This document shows, piece by piece, positions 47,547-58,897 of a stretch of 64,000 nt of DNA (position 1 is the first letter of the stretch; each line of letters opens with the position of its first letter). The translations under genes and the position numbers were made by a program. The stretch comes from Dioscorea cayenensis subsp. rotundata (Eukaryota > Streptophyta > Magnoliopsida > Dioscoreales > Dioscoreaceae), in the NCBI RefSeq assembly GCF_009730915.1, contig NC_052482.1:124001-188000 (forward strand), written 5' to 3'. The notes below the pieces were generated by a model. It saw only the letters and a list, made by a program, of their open reading frames with translations. It made no database searches and was not told where the DNA came from.

Positions 47547-49529
47547 TCACAGTTGCAGTGGCTTCAAATCAATGGGAAGACCGAATTGAGGCTGCAGAGT
47601 GAGCAAATTTGCAGGAGAATGCTTATAATTGGGAGAGAGTGAGAAGGAGAACCTCTGAAGGATCATGGCCATCACCACCTTTGCCTCCATCATTGCAAAG
47701 TTCTGGCCAACACAAGCTCTTGGACCAAGAGAGAATGGGAGTACAGAATTTGGATGCATTGCAGCTTTGGAGGCTCCATTCTCAAACCTCAGTGGATTGA
47801 AGTCATTGGCATCATCTCCCCAGTACTTCTTGTCCCTTTGAAGCATCACTACGGGAATCATCAATTGCATACCTTTGGGTATCATAAGCCCACCCAAGTT
47901 CATGTGTTTTGAAGCTTCCCTTGCGTTCAGCATGACAGGTGGGTAGAGTCTTAGAGTCTCCCACAGTACCATTGTCACCTGCAAGCATAGCATTCAATTA
48001 TTAATTCATGTGAGTGGGTTCATGAGTTAAAAATGATTCTGATTCCATGTATACACTATACACATACCAGTTTGAACTTGCTGAGCATGTCAGCGTTGGG
48101 GGTCTCCAAACCACATTCGTTCAGGACTTCTTCTCTGAGCCTCTGCTGCCATTCAGGGTTGATGCTGAGCAAGAACATAGTCCAGGTGAGCAGATGCGAG
48201 GTGGTCTCATGGCCAGCAAAGTAGAAGGTCTTGCACTCGTCTATGATCTCATCAATGGTTAGGCGAGAGTTATTATCAGTCATAGAGGAGTGGAGCATCA
48301 ATCCCAGAAGGTCATCTCCGTATCCCAATTCCTTGGAATTACCCAAACGGTTATTTATGATGTTTGTCAACGTGGTCTTCATTTTCTTTTCCAGATTCCA
48401 CTTCTTGAGATTTTTCTTGGTAGGAAGATATCTCATATAGATAAATAAATAAATGAACAAGTTAATACATGAAAGGGAGCAGATTAAAAAAAAAAACAGA
48501 GAACACATAGAAGCAATAAACAAATAATTAGCTAGAGACGGTGGGTACGTAGGTGGGTTATAATTACTTAGATCCACCAAAGTCGGCAGCCACGAGTGAT
48601 AAAAGCTCCTTCTGTGCCAGAAAGATTTGTTTGCCATGGATGCTGTTGCTGGTCCCGAAAACAGTGTGGGAGATGATATTTGCAGTGAGCTCTTGAAATT
48701 GCCGGCTCATCTCTACTTCTTCCTTGATTTCATTCCTCCATTCATGGAGCATCCTCAGAGCACATTCAGCCATAGTCTTGGTCATCATCTAACAAATATA
48801 TATATATATGATTTAATACACATGTATGTACATCAGAGTCTGATTAGTGATTAGATTGACATATATATATGAATCATCATCAGAAAAGAAAAAAAAAACA
48901 GAGAGTTGTTAAGAAGACCTTGAGTTTGTCAATGTGGAAAGCAGGATTAAGTGCCCTCCTGTGTCTGGCCCAGTCAGATCCTTCAGCAAGGACAAGACCC
49001 TTGCCCAATAAGGCCATTATATCGGGTCCTGGATATAGCTTGAGGTAGAAACCGAAGTTGCTGGACAGCACCTGCTTCACCATCTCAGGGTCACCCAGGC
49101 AAATCCTTGGCTGCGCTCCCATCCAGTACAAAAAAGTTCTGCCTGTTTTGCAAGTTGTAACAACAAACAACAATGTCTCTTGTTGTTATTAGTTATTATG
49201 GATAAAAGGACAAACACGCACATATATACACACATACCATAGAGAGAAGACCAAGCATGGTAATGAGGAAGAAGCTTGGAGGAGATGTCATGAGATCTGG
49301 AATCCATAACAAGACCGTCAGCAGCAGCCTGGAAGTCGTTGATCTGTTTTGTTGAGCCATGGGGGAACTTGTAAGGAGGACCTCTCAGCCCTTGCTTCTC
49401 CAAACTCTTTGTTATCTTGTATGGTTTCCATATGAGATTATAAAAGGCATGGCACAGCTTTGTTACTATTATGACCAGCAGAGCTCCCAAAACCATCCCT
49501 GTATATCCCATTTCCATTTCCATTTCCAT
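47547..49529 (-). CDS. CYP709: Cytochrome P450, CYP72 clan, CYP709-type
   Basis: Five exons: 49529-49238, 49142-48919, 48788-48568, 48431-48068 and 47978-47547, with consistent GT-AG borders and phases; 510 residues. The N-terminus (MEMEMEMGYTGMVLGALLVI) is a membrane anchor, followed by KQGLRGPPYKF. The I-helix is FYFAGHETTSHLLTW, the K-helix ETLRLYPP, the PERF region FNPLRF and the heme-binding loop PFSLGPRACVGQNFA with the ligand cysteine. All key residues are present, so it should be an active ER monooxygenase supplied by P450 reductase. Sequence blocks such as LLGKGLVL, LNPAFHIDKLK and LMIPKGM fit CYP709. Relatives are often annotated as cytokinin-hydroxylase-like, but the substrate is not known from sequence. 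An upstream in-frame ATG at 49598 would add 23 residues; the chosen start places the anchor at the N-terminus. Confidence 0.93.
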
Positions 49530-49599
49530 ATTCAATGGGTGAGGTAGAGTTTGAGAGAGGAGACGGCAAGGGTTTAATAATTGTTCATTTCGCTGCATG

Positions 49600-50180
49600 G
49601 TTGACTAAGACATGGCTGATCTTTCCACAAGAAGGTTGGTTCCCGTGTTGAGTGTTCCGAGTTCCAACCATAACTTCCGTATTTAACAAGAAAGAAAATG
49701 ATTAATTACAAATATATATTTTGATGTTTTCCCTAATTGGTTTCTTATTCTTTATGGATGTTTTTGTTGACCTTTGGTTTCAGTTATGTTTTCCTGTATT
49801 TATATTTGTTTTTTTTAATGAATATAGTTTATTTTTTTTTAAATAAATATATATTGTTTTCACTTATATATGATGATGTTGCTGATGACGACGATCATTC
49901 CATATATTATTATATTGTTTTTTTTTTTAAAAAAAAAGATAAATTAATATATTATTGTTAATTGCAGATTTTTTTTTAATAAAATGAATAAATCATAAAT
50001 TTATTAAGAAAAAAGAAACTGGGAAAACAAATTACAAGAGCGAAAAAATTAAACAAAACAAACAAAAAAGTAGAAAATTATTATCCTCACCAGAGATGAG
50101 GAAAAGAAGGAGCTGATTACTAATATATATAAAAAATAAGAAAAATATGAAAAGATTTATGTAGATAAGCTTCAACTACT
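49600..50180. other. Region upstream of the P450, with a LINE 3' remnant
   Basis: The first part should contain the P450 promoter. T-rich and A-rich stretches follow. 49970-50110 begins TTTTTTTAATAAAATGAATA and continues AATCATAAATTTATTAAG, a diverged L1 tail in reverse. No gene is seen. Confidence 0.45.
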
Positions 50181-50185
50181 TTATT

Positions 50186-50351
50186 ATTATTTTTTTGATA
50201 AAGTGGATAAACCACAAATGCATTAAAAAGAAAACTGAAACATACCGACCGCACCGACATAAAAAAAAAACCACCAGCAGTGGGTACAAAAAACAGAAGA
50301 AAAACAAACAGAAACTAAGGGGAGAGAGGGACTCCGCCTAGAGACAGATGA
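50186..50351 (-). mobile_element. LINE 3'-end insertion with 12-bp target-site duplication
   Basis: AACTACTTTATT at 50174-50185 recurs at 50352-50363. The insert carries TGATAAAGTGGATAAACCAC followed by A/C-rich UTR, i.e. only the L1 3' end. Confidence 0.85.
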
Positions 50352-50536
50352 AACTACTTTATTGAATGCAATGTTCGATCATCTTGAAGACAAACTTTGT
50401 CGTACAAAGTTTGCGTAGTCATCCAGACATCTAATGCAACAAGCTTTATCGATGCAGGACCCCACAATTATCCTTGCAAATTATTAACGTCAAGTAATGA
50501 AATTCATTCCGTGATTTGAGAAACAAGAATTAGCTT

Positions 50537-50761
50537 GCAAATTTGAGGCAGCGCACATGGTGATATTTTAATATGGCAAAGAGGTTGAAGAGAAGTTATA
50601 TTTACTAGTGAATGATGGAAAGAAAATGTTACACAAGTGTTAGCGCCTTCATTTCTAGTACAATCTGATATCTCCTCTAACAGCTTGTCCACTCCCTCAA
50701 CTGTGTCAGTGAAACCCTGCCATCTTAAAATATCACCATGTGCGCGCTGCCTCAAATTTGC
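50537..50761. repeat. Inverted repeat with 42-44 bp arms and a 139-bp loop (possible hairpin RNA)
   Basis: The left arm (50537-50578, GCAAATTTGAGGCAGCGCAC and on to ATATGGCA) is matched by the reverse complement of 50718-50761 except for a 2-base insertion and one mismatch. The arms end abruptly on both sides. A transcript of either strand would form a near-perfect stem suited to Dicer-like processing, but a small MITE is also possible. No target-site duplication or known miRNA is recognised. Confidence 0.6.
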
Positions 50762-51165
50762 ACACTATGCATCCTGGAATTCTGCTTATTGTGTGCTCAC
50801 TCTATCTGAAGAAGAAAACAAATGTGTGAAATGTGAAACTCTTTGATGTCTGCTGATTCCCAACCAAGTCTTCGATATCTAGTCTAGGATTGATGGCTGG
50901 CTTGTTTGAACAGAAAGCCGGCTCTAGGACTCTAGGTATCCCTAAAGCAAAATCATTCATGAAATACTGCTGCTTGCCAGTTGCTCAGGGAGCACCACTC
51001 TCATTTTCCCTGATTGAATTGATGGTGCCTTTTCCACTTACATGCAGAGTTTGATCACTCATTTGTGATACAACAGTTTGATCTTTCAGAGCCTGACATG
51101 ATGATAGCATATATCAGTTAATAGCTCTGAGTAGGACACTCCAAGCAAGAAACAAATCAAATAAC

Positions 51166-53849
51166 CTAAATTGAGGAGCTCGGAATCGGTGAATCATCTG
51201 CTTTCGTTTGGTGTGGGGCTTCAGAGTTCACTTTTAAGTGAGGGAGATCCTTGGAATTTGAAGAGGGAGCTGTTTCTACTACTGGCAGTGCTGCTGATAC
51301 AGGAGAGGTTGTTCCTGATCTTTCACCCATTGTGTTGGGCCTCATAGGATGTGTTGAATAAGGGGTATACTGTGGCAGCTGAGGCGTTGGAATTGGAAGT
51401 CCCTGCCCGGGGATTCCAAACATCTGAAGGCTTGCAGGTCCACCAGGCAACCCATGCAAACTTGGGGAACCATTCATGTCAAACATTCCCATTCCATAGC
51501 CCATTCCCATTCCCATTCCCATACTCATTCCTAACCCCATTGGTGAGTACATTGGTGCCGCACGAAGGTGCTGCATTGCTGGAGGCATCATCATCGGAGG
51601 CATGCAAAGTCCAGCTCCCATTGACATGATCTGCCGCGATTGAAGATTGAACATGAGATTCTACTTTGAAGCAGAACAAGGAATCAAAGTATAAAGAGGA
51701 ATTACTTATAAAGTTTTCACCTGCACTTGAAGTTGAAGTGTTTTAAGATACTCAATGGCCTCATCAAGCATAGAAGCCTTGTCCACCTTAAAGAAGCAAA
51801 TGGAACGAAAATTAGTTGAACTGAAGGTATCTCAAACAAATAGTCCTAGCACAACAAGAAGCCAATAACAACCTTATTACAGTTGGGTATAAGCTCTTGC
51901 AACGCACGCATTCTTTCATTGATCCTGTCTCTCCTCCTCTGTCGATAAATATAAGAAATCAATCACAGTGGCCATATAAAAAAAAAAAAAAGGAAACAAT
52001 CACAAGTCCGAAGATGAGCAATAAGCAACGCATACTCTTTCAGACAAATTGTGCACTTCCGCTGCACGACTCCTCTTTGCACTTTTGCAGTGGGCAGAAT
52101 CAGATATCTTCAAGCCCACTGAATCATCTTCCACATCCTAAACACACAATATGATTATAGTGTTTTTTTTTTTTTTTAATAATAGACGACAAACGTCCTT
52201 TTTATATGAATATAAACAGTACTGAAACCCGGATGTACAGTATGAGAATAGTATAAGAATCTCGGGTAAACAGTATATAAAAGTACAGTGAACAGTACTG
52301 TCGGAAGAGGGATTTGAACCCATGACCTCCTCCTTATACTTTATTGTCATATCATTGGGCTATCCAATGATTGACTTATAATGTTTTTCAGCAATAGAAA
52401 AATAAATAAATAAATGATAGGAAAATAAATAAATAAATAAATTATTAAATAAATAAAGAGAAACCTTAAGAAGCAATGCAACCACTTACATCACTTTGGT
52501 ATTGAGATTCTTCTCCTTCCCTGCATTTCCTCTTTACTGCTCTGTATTTAGGGTCATTGGATGCAGCACCAACACTATTGCCTGAACACACAGAGGAAGC
52601 CACTGGCGCTTCAGGAGCCTTCTCTGTTTCCTGCCTTCCAGACAACCCTGTGCTTTGACCCTTACTTTGATCAGAAGGCTTAGGACTAGCAATGGCAACT
52701 TTGCCGTGACACTTATGTGCTTCTGCTTGTTGAACAGAAGCCACATCCTGGGTACATTTTGTAGATGATCTTTGAACCACATCATGAAGAAGAGTAGAAG
52801 CTGGTTTACATTGGATTGGACCACTTATGCTCTTGAAGCCACTGTTTGAATTGATCAGAGAAGACTCCAAAGGTTTACTACTGCCAGCAGTGGACGCCTT
52901 CTCATTGCTCCTCAACCTATCACTACCCTGAAGATTGGCCTTAAACGAAGAAGCAGCTCTTGAGAAGTGGGAGAAGTTCATCAAGCCTGCACCGCCTTGA
53001 CCGCCACTGCTCGCTTGAGGCACTTTAGTGCTGGCTGTATCTTGTTTTTTCTGAGACCATGTCTTCAGAAGGGCACTACCATCACCAACACCAACACCAA
53101 CACCAACACCATCAGTAGAAGAACCCTGATGACGACTAGTTATGCCATGGTTACGGAATTCAGTTGCTTCTTTTGGTTTGCTATTTGGTATTGCAGTCTG
53201 GCATTGCTGTGGCAAATGAAATAACTGGCTCTTCCTGATCCTACTGGGTGGGTCTGATCCTTCTGTAATCCCTCTAGAAGCATTGCCAACTTGTATGTTC
53301 TGCGAAGCTCTTCCACAACCAAAACTAGTGATTCTCTCAGCAGTAGTCTTGGCATTGGTGGTCACAGAGTTCAAATCGACTCCAGAGAATTCAGACAAGA
53401 ATTCAGAGCAGTAATCAATCTGGAACAACGGATCCTCAATAGGGTAATTCATCCATGGATCATTATTATTATCATCCTCTTGACTGCTCAATCTCACAAC
53501 TGATGGCACTGTGGGTGATAATTCATCTACCACCTGATCCATTGAACTGAACCTCCCCATCTTCACATTGCCATCTTTGCCGTGAGCTTTGCCAGTTTGG
53601 CTGGAGGCATTGCTGGTGAAATAGCTCTTATTAGACCTATTGGATGGGCCCTGCACAAGAATCTGACCCTTCTCCCACAGTAGCTCAACAAATTCATCAT
53701 CAGGCCTTTATCGACAAGCAGAGGACACAATCCAAAGAACAAACATAAAATAAAAATCAGTTCAGTGAGGGACAATCCATCAATAAAAGAAGTGTAGTTA
53801 GATGATTAACTTACATGAATGAAGATAGATCTGATGAGTAATTTGTCAT
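51166..53849 (-). CDS. PIF: Phytochrome-interacting factor (PIF), bHLH transcription factor
   Basis: Six exons: 53849-53815, 53705-52490, 52137-52036, 51938-51873, 51786-51721 and 51630-51166; 649 residues. All phases agree. The start [11 protein letters not shown] is the first ATG after an in-frame stop. The short first exon leads straight into [17 protein letters not shown], the active-phytochrome-B-binding (APB) motif. The bHLH reads [20 protein letters not shown], then [21 protein letters not shown]446, E450 and R454 are the G-box-contact residues. The C-terminal part is Met/Gly-rich ([14 protein letters not shown]), typical of PIFs. It is a nuclear factor that binds G-boxes and is degraded or inhibited on red light in relatives. 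No clear APA motif is visible, so PIF4/PIF5/PIL-type is more likely than PIF1/PIF3, but this is not settled. (GV)n and (MG)n tracts may vary in length. Confidence 0.95.
52155..52388. repeat. Target-site duplication pair of an intronic SINE
   Basis: TTATAGTGTTTTT at 52155-52167 and TTATAATGTTTTT at 52376-52388 differ at one base of 13 and bracket the SINE. Confidence 0.8.
52168..52375 (-). mobile_element. tRNA-derived SINE in intron 2 of the PIF gene
   Basis: On the minus strand the element starts AGTCAATCATTGGATAGCCC. It has an A-box-like ATAGCCCAATGATATGAC and, about 37 bases on, a B box GGTTCAAATCCC. It continues with a non-tRNA body containing three CAGTACTGTT/CAGTACTG-like words and ends in a long A run. 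The length of about 208 bp, the pol III boxes at proper spacing, the A tail and the duplication make this a convincing SINE. It lies in the same orientation as PIF and does not touch the splice sites. Confidence 0.88.
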
Positions 53850-55555
53850 CCTGGACTGAGAATTTTCCAGCTATTTTTTTGTTGCTGTTCTATGTACTTC
53901 AGAAAGAGGCATGAAGAAAGACAGAGAGTAGTGCAGCTTTGATCTTTGAATGCAAAAGGTCAATCTATAACTCACTTCTCAGAATTCAGGTAAGAGGAAA
54001 ACACAATCCAGAAATAATAATGATACTAGCAAGCCAACAAGGGGCCAGGAACAACAGAAAAGCTAAAGGCAAATTGCCTTCTTCTACTTCAATCTGAATT
54101 TAAGCCGTAAAGAACCAAACTTTTTTTCGCTTTATTCTGGCTATTGAGATTGCCACATTTTCTGAAAGATTCGAGCTTGCTTATTCTCCAGAAGTATCAA
54201 AATCGAGCTAAGAACCATCAAAGTTGCAAACATTTTTTCACTGGAGACCCAGAACACCAACAAAGGACTAGCTAGCGATCAATCTGAATTTCCATATGTC
54301 CACAAATTCACTTAAAAATCCAAACTTTCTCTGCTGGAAACCAAGAGGACATGTAAAAAAAAAAAAACGACAGAGAAAACAATCTCTATCTTTCTCTTGA
54401 GAGATTCCCACAAGCCATACAGAAAATCACTCAACAATCAAAGATAAGGAACAAAAATCCTGCTTCAACCTACTGAAGCCAAAAAACAGCAAAAAAAAAT
54501 AAAAAAAAATAACCCAAAGAAGAATAAAACTGGAAACTTTCTGAAAGGCCTTGACTTTAACTGAGTGGAAAGTTGAGATAGCACACTTGTTCAAAAGGGA
54601 CCTTGCGAGTCCTCTCTGCTCTGTGAGCACAATGAGCTTGTGAGTTGTGAGTGAAACAAGAACTACTCAGATGTCCACCTGTTGATGACCCTTGTTACCA
54701 GGTTAAATTACCCGACATGATTGGGTGAGGCCCAGAGGGGCCTACCAGAGGTTCTCTTCCAATGGCCAGGATTAGTTGCTTGTACATTTTGGGTTTCTAG
54801 AATATAAAAGAGATAAGGTCAAGTGGTGTGACTTGTGATTGTGAGGTCTATTAGTCATAATTCATCATTAATAAAGAAAAGACCTTCTCTTTTCCCCCAG
54901 GATTCCAATTGGCGAAGCTTATTCTTCATATCATTTTTGGGATTAATCAACTCTCACATAGTGCACTTGTCAAAAAGAAACCTTTCTTAAGTATAAATTT
55001 CAGAACGTGGAGCTGAGAACCATTAGTTTAACTAATCTATGCTTAATTATCTATGAATGTTTCTTTGTCTGTTTGTCTTTAACAACCCTCTGATCCTAGG
55101 ATTAGAATAGTAATTGACCAACTATATGAGATGGAGCCGAGAGAAGCTGTGTTTAATTATTAAATCTAACCCAAATCATCATAACAATCATTATAATCAT
55201 CATTATTTTATAAAGATTCATTTCCTTTTTTTATAATGCTTTGACCCCAGTTCTACCACATGCTCTGACTCCACTGAGAAAATCTACAGTTTTTTTTTTT
55301 CTTTTAATAAAAAGAAAATGATGAACTTTATGGTGTTGGTAACTACCCATTCATACATAGCGGCCATTAAATGTGATAGTTTTTTTACCCTTTCTGTTTT
55401 TCAAGAACAATAAGGCAAAAAAAGGACTGAAGCAGCAGGTAATAACCATTGTTGTTGTGGGATCATCAGTGATGTGATTGGCATCATGTCTGATTGGATG
55501 GTGTAAGCTTATACGGGGGAGGGTGGAGAACAAGTGCGGTTCAGGTGACAACAGC
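53850..55555. other. PIF upstream region and spacer; no other gene recognised
   Basis: The sequence upstream of the PIF start is A/C-rich to about 54650 and probably contains 5' untranslated sequence and promoter. Frames at 54427-54630 and 55351-55635 have no domain. AT-rich beyond 54800. Confidence 0.5.
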
Positions 55556-55559
55556 GGCG

Positions 55560-56263
55560 GAGCTTTTTTTCTAGTGGTAAACAAGGAAAAGCAAGAACAT
55601 AAAAGAGGAAACAGAATAACTTCCTCAAAGACCAAGACACACCAGTAGCCGCCTAGCCTGTGTCTTGATCGTGCGCATCCTCTGAAGATGCCCCCTGTCG
55701 ATCTCCTCCGTTCAAGGACCTAAGAACTCCAGGCTTCTCCGAACACTGAACATAGCATCATCAAGCTTCGCTTGGAAACCCTCTGACGCTGCTGAGAACT
55801 TGGATAAGAGCATACGATTAATCTTCAGAATAAGAGTATATATGAACATGCATCACAATGGCATTAAAGATACAGTCGTTTCTAACAAGCCAAATATTCC
55901 AGACAAATACCTTAATAACAAGATCCCCCATATCTCTGTTCACAGGAGCTACAAAGGATCGTCAAGATCCCCAAGCAGAGATCATAGAGGGTGGCGGGTC
56001 CGGCAAGTGCAGGAGACGCACAAAGTAGTCCCACACCTGACTCGCGAAAGAACACTGAATGAACAAGTGGTCAACCGACTCTATGCCAGCATGGCATAAA
56101 ACACAAGTTGCCGTGGGGAACCAATTCCACCGTCTTTTCACGAGGTTCTCCAAAGAGAGAATTTTGTCCTTCCACACCAACCAATTGAACATATTGATTT
56201 TCTTTGGGCAAATAATTTTCCAGAAGAATCTAGCTGATGGCCAACACAACCCTCCATCATATA
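55560..56263 (-). mobile_element. L1-type LINE remnant, 3' portion (split by a DNA transposon)
   Basis: The minus strand reads ICPKKINMFNWLVWKDKILS, then LENLVKRR, CVLCHAGIESVDHLFIQCSF (zf-RVT) and, near the 3' end in a shifted frame, RRSLEFLGP. It is the same L1 family as the 30-40 kb copies. The 5' continuation resumes at 58001 after an inserted element. Several frame shifts and stops make it inert. Confidence 0.85.
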
Positions 56264-58000
56264 GGGTAAAAATCCTAATAGGTCACCAAACTATGGTCAA
56301 ATATCAAAATGGATACCGCACTTCAATTCGTTTCTTTTTGGATACCACACTATGATTTCGTTTCAACGAGAGGGTATCCGTTCATTTCCGATGAGAAATT
56401 GGTGACATGGCCGCCAGAACGACCACGTGGCATGGATTTTGATAAATGATTTGCTGACGTGGAAAAGCTAGCAAAGATGGTTTAATCAATTAATCCATGT
56501 AAGCATTTTTTTTTTGCCACATCAATTTCCCATCCTTCTTCTTCGTATGCTGCTCTCTATTCTTCCTCTCAATCTCATGGTTTTCTTATTCACCTTCTTG
56601 TACTTCATCTTCTTGTGCTCCGGCCTCAAAATCATCCCTTTCACTTGGTTTTCCTCCCCTTCCACCACCGAGCTCGAATCCGTCATTATAGACTGGCTCA
56701 CCAAAGCTCTCGTCTTACCCTTCTCCTTCATCTTCTCCTCCAGCACTAGTAGTGGCGTCCTCTAAGGCACCACTTGCGAAGCCATTCTCTACATGATGCT
56801 TGCCGCCCATGAAAAAACATTCACCCTCACCAGTCACTGTGCCTGCAACCTAGAAGTCTACTCCTCCGACCGAGCCCATTCCTTCTTTCAAAAGCTGCCA
56901 AGATCGCCAGCATCCTTCCCTCCAACTTCCGCTCTCTCCCCACTTCTTCTTCTACCTTTTTTTCGATCTCTCCTTCTTTTCTATGGCAAATAATCTCCAA
57001 AGATCTTTCCTCCGACCTCATCCCTTTCTTCATCTGTATAACTGCGCTACCGTTGACACAACCTCATCTACCGCCATTGACCTTATCAAAGAGCTCTCAC
57101 TTAATTATTACAGTGGAATTTAATCTTTGGCTCCACGTTGACTAAGCCTATGCCAATAGCGCCGCTAATTGCCTAGAATTCTGACCCTACTTCGATGGAG
57201 TCGACGATGCTAGCCCTCTTAGTCTCAATGCTCACAAATGGCACTTAATCAACTTGGATTGTTGTTGTCTCTTGGTGAAAGACCAGGCGACACTGACTTC
57301 GGGGTTGTCAGCTGACCCAGAGTTCTTGAAGAACGACGCTAGTGATTCCAAGGACAAGAATGTGGTTGACTATAAAGACTGGCATGTGGCTATGAGTTGT
57401 CGGTTCAGGGCCATGAAGCTCTGGTTCATTCTTAGAAGCCATGGAATTAGTGGGATTCATAGTGTGATAAGTGGGAACATAGAGATAGCCAAGAAGTTTG
57501 AGAGAATGGTTGCCGGTGACCAAAAGTTTGAGGTGGTGGTTCCGAGGACCTTTGCTATGGTTTGCTTTAGGTTGCTGGAGCCGGAAGGATGGCTCGAGGA
57601 GGTTAGTGAGTTGAATCGGTCTAGTATGGTTTCCATGACAATTATATGATCATGTTTGAGTAAAGAAGATGAAGAAGAAGAAAACCAGGAGATGGAGAGG
57701 GCAAGAGGAGAAGAAGAAGAAGAAGAAGAAGGGTGGGAGGTTGATGTGGCCAAAAAAATGCTTAAATGGATTAATTGATTAAACAATCCTCGCTGGCTTT
57801 TCCACGTAAGTAAATCATTTGTGAAAATCCATGCCATGTGGTTGTTCCGGTGGCCATGTCACTAATTTCTCATCAGAATTGAATGGGTACTCTCTAGTTA
57901 AAACGAAATCATAGTGTGGTATGCAAAAAGAAATGAATTGAAGTGTAGTATCCATTTTCATATTTGACCATAGTTTGGTGACCTACTAGGATTTTTACCC
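56264..58000. mobile_element. Long-TIR DNA transposon carrying a decarboxylase gene copy (Pack-type)
   Basis: The left end GGGTAAAAATCCTAATAGGT and the reverse complement of the right end GGGTAAAAATCCTAGTAGGT begin terminal inverted repeats of about 260-270 bp (to about 56533 and from about 57732), similar throughout. Such long TIRs are usual in Mutator-like elements. However, comparison with the split LINE frame allows only about 3-4 duplicated bases (TAAA/TATA), which is nearer to Harbinger-type insertion than to the 9-11 bp of Mutator. The class is therefore open. Between the TIRs lies a degraded aromatic-amino-acid decarboxylase gene and no transposase. The element moved non-autonomously. 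Confidence 0.85.
56600..57649 (+). pseudogene. Captured tyrosine/aromatic-L-amino-acid decarboxylase pseudogene
   Basis: Frames read WFSSPSTTELESVIIDWL, GTTCEAILYMMLAAHEKT, AYANSAANCLEF and FDGVDDASPLSLNAHKWHLI. The last 131-codon frame continues NLDCCCLLVKD, VDYKDWHVAMSCRFRAMKLW and VVPRTFAMVCFRLLEPEG. These are the group II pyridoxal-phosphate decarboxylase blocks of plant TYDC, including the NAHKW lysine that binds the cofactor. Plant TYDC genes lack introns, and so does this copy. The first roughly 110 residues and the C-terminal end are missing. Stops (for example in GVL-stop-GTTC and VD-stop-AYA) and frame shifts break it. It sits wholly inside the TIR element, so it was captured by it. 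Confidence 0.88.
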
Positions 58001-58897
58001 CTTTAGAAAATTATAGAATGTTTTAACCGTAAAGATGCCGGATCCGGTGAGCAACACCGTTTTTTATTGCGCCCCTCCCCGTTCAAGGCCCTCAGGTTGT
58101 CTCTAATCCACACCAAATCAACATTATCCACAAACAGAGGCACATCCAACTAATAAGCGAGATCCCGAATAGCACCATTTGGCCTTTGACTAACCAGGAA
58201 CTCCTCCGGCCACACATCTCTTAGCGCTCTACCTTTTAGCCAGCGATCTTTCCAAAACAGAGTCTCCGACTCTATGATAATTCTTGGCAGGATACAGCTT
58301 TGCAAGGCCAGCAGACAATTGACAACTCCTTTCCAAAAGAAAGAGATTCGCTTAGAAATTTTCATAACATGTTCCAACATTGCCAACCATAATTAAAACG
58401 AACAACAGCAGAACCACACCAACCTGGGCTTGTCATGAACTTCCACCACCACTTCCCTAGGAGAGCTTGATTGAAAGTAGATAAATCAAGGATGCCCAAC
58501 CACCTTGGCCATGCGAGCGACAAAGATATTTCAAGCTAAGTAGTCAATAACTAGGGTGGTCAATATCCGGGCTAGACCACAAAAAATCCCTCCTAATTCA
58601 GTAAATTTTCTTAATAACTAAACATGGCAGCCGAAAAATAGACATCCAATATGTGGAAAGCACCGAAAGCATAGAATTCACTTGAGTAAGTCTCCCCCTA
58701 GTGACAGATGTCACACTTTCCACGTAGCAAGGCACATTTTGATTGTGAGAACGAGGCCCTCTCAATCCTATTTGTGTGGTCGTCTCCCAAAAATAATGAT
58801 ACCAAGATAGGTGACAGGAAGCGTACCAACCGCACAATTAAGAGTTTCAGCAGCAGCCACCTCCGGAAGAACTCCTAACTTGCACGAATATAGACAA
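58001..58897 (-). mobile_element. L1-type LINE remnant, 5' portion of the same split copy
   Basis: The minus strand reads KTCLYSCKLGVLPEV, VNSMLSVLSTYWMSIFRLP, IRRDFLWSSPDI, and finally GIFTVKTFYNFL up to 58001. The next residues of the family (DGGL) occur at the other side of the inserted element near 56255. It starts in the late reverse-transcriptase region; the active site is not included. Confidence 0.85.

Noticed and set aside
50785..50812. GTGTGCTCACTCTATCTGAAGAAG resembles the complement of miR156
   Set aside because: Only the first dozen bases agree, and no matching star strand or SPL coding sequence lies nearby; chance similarity.
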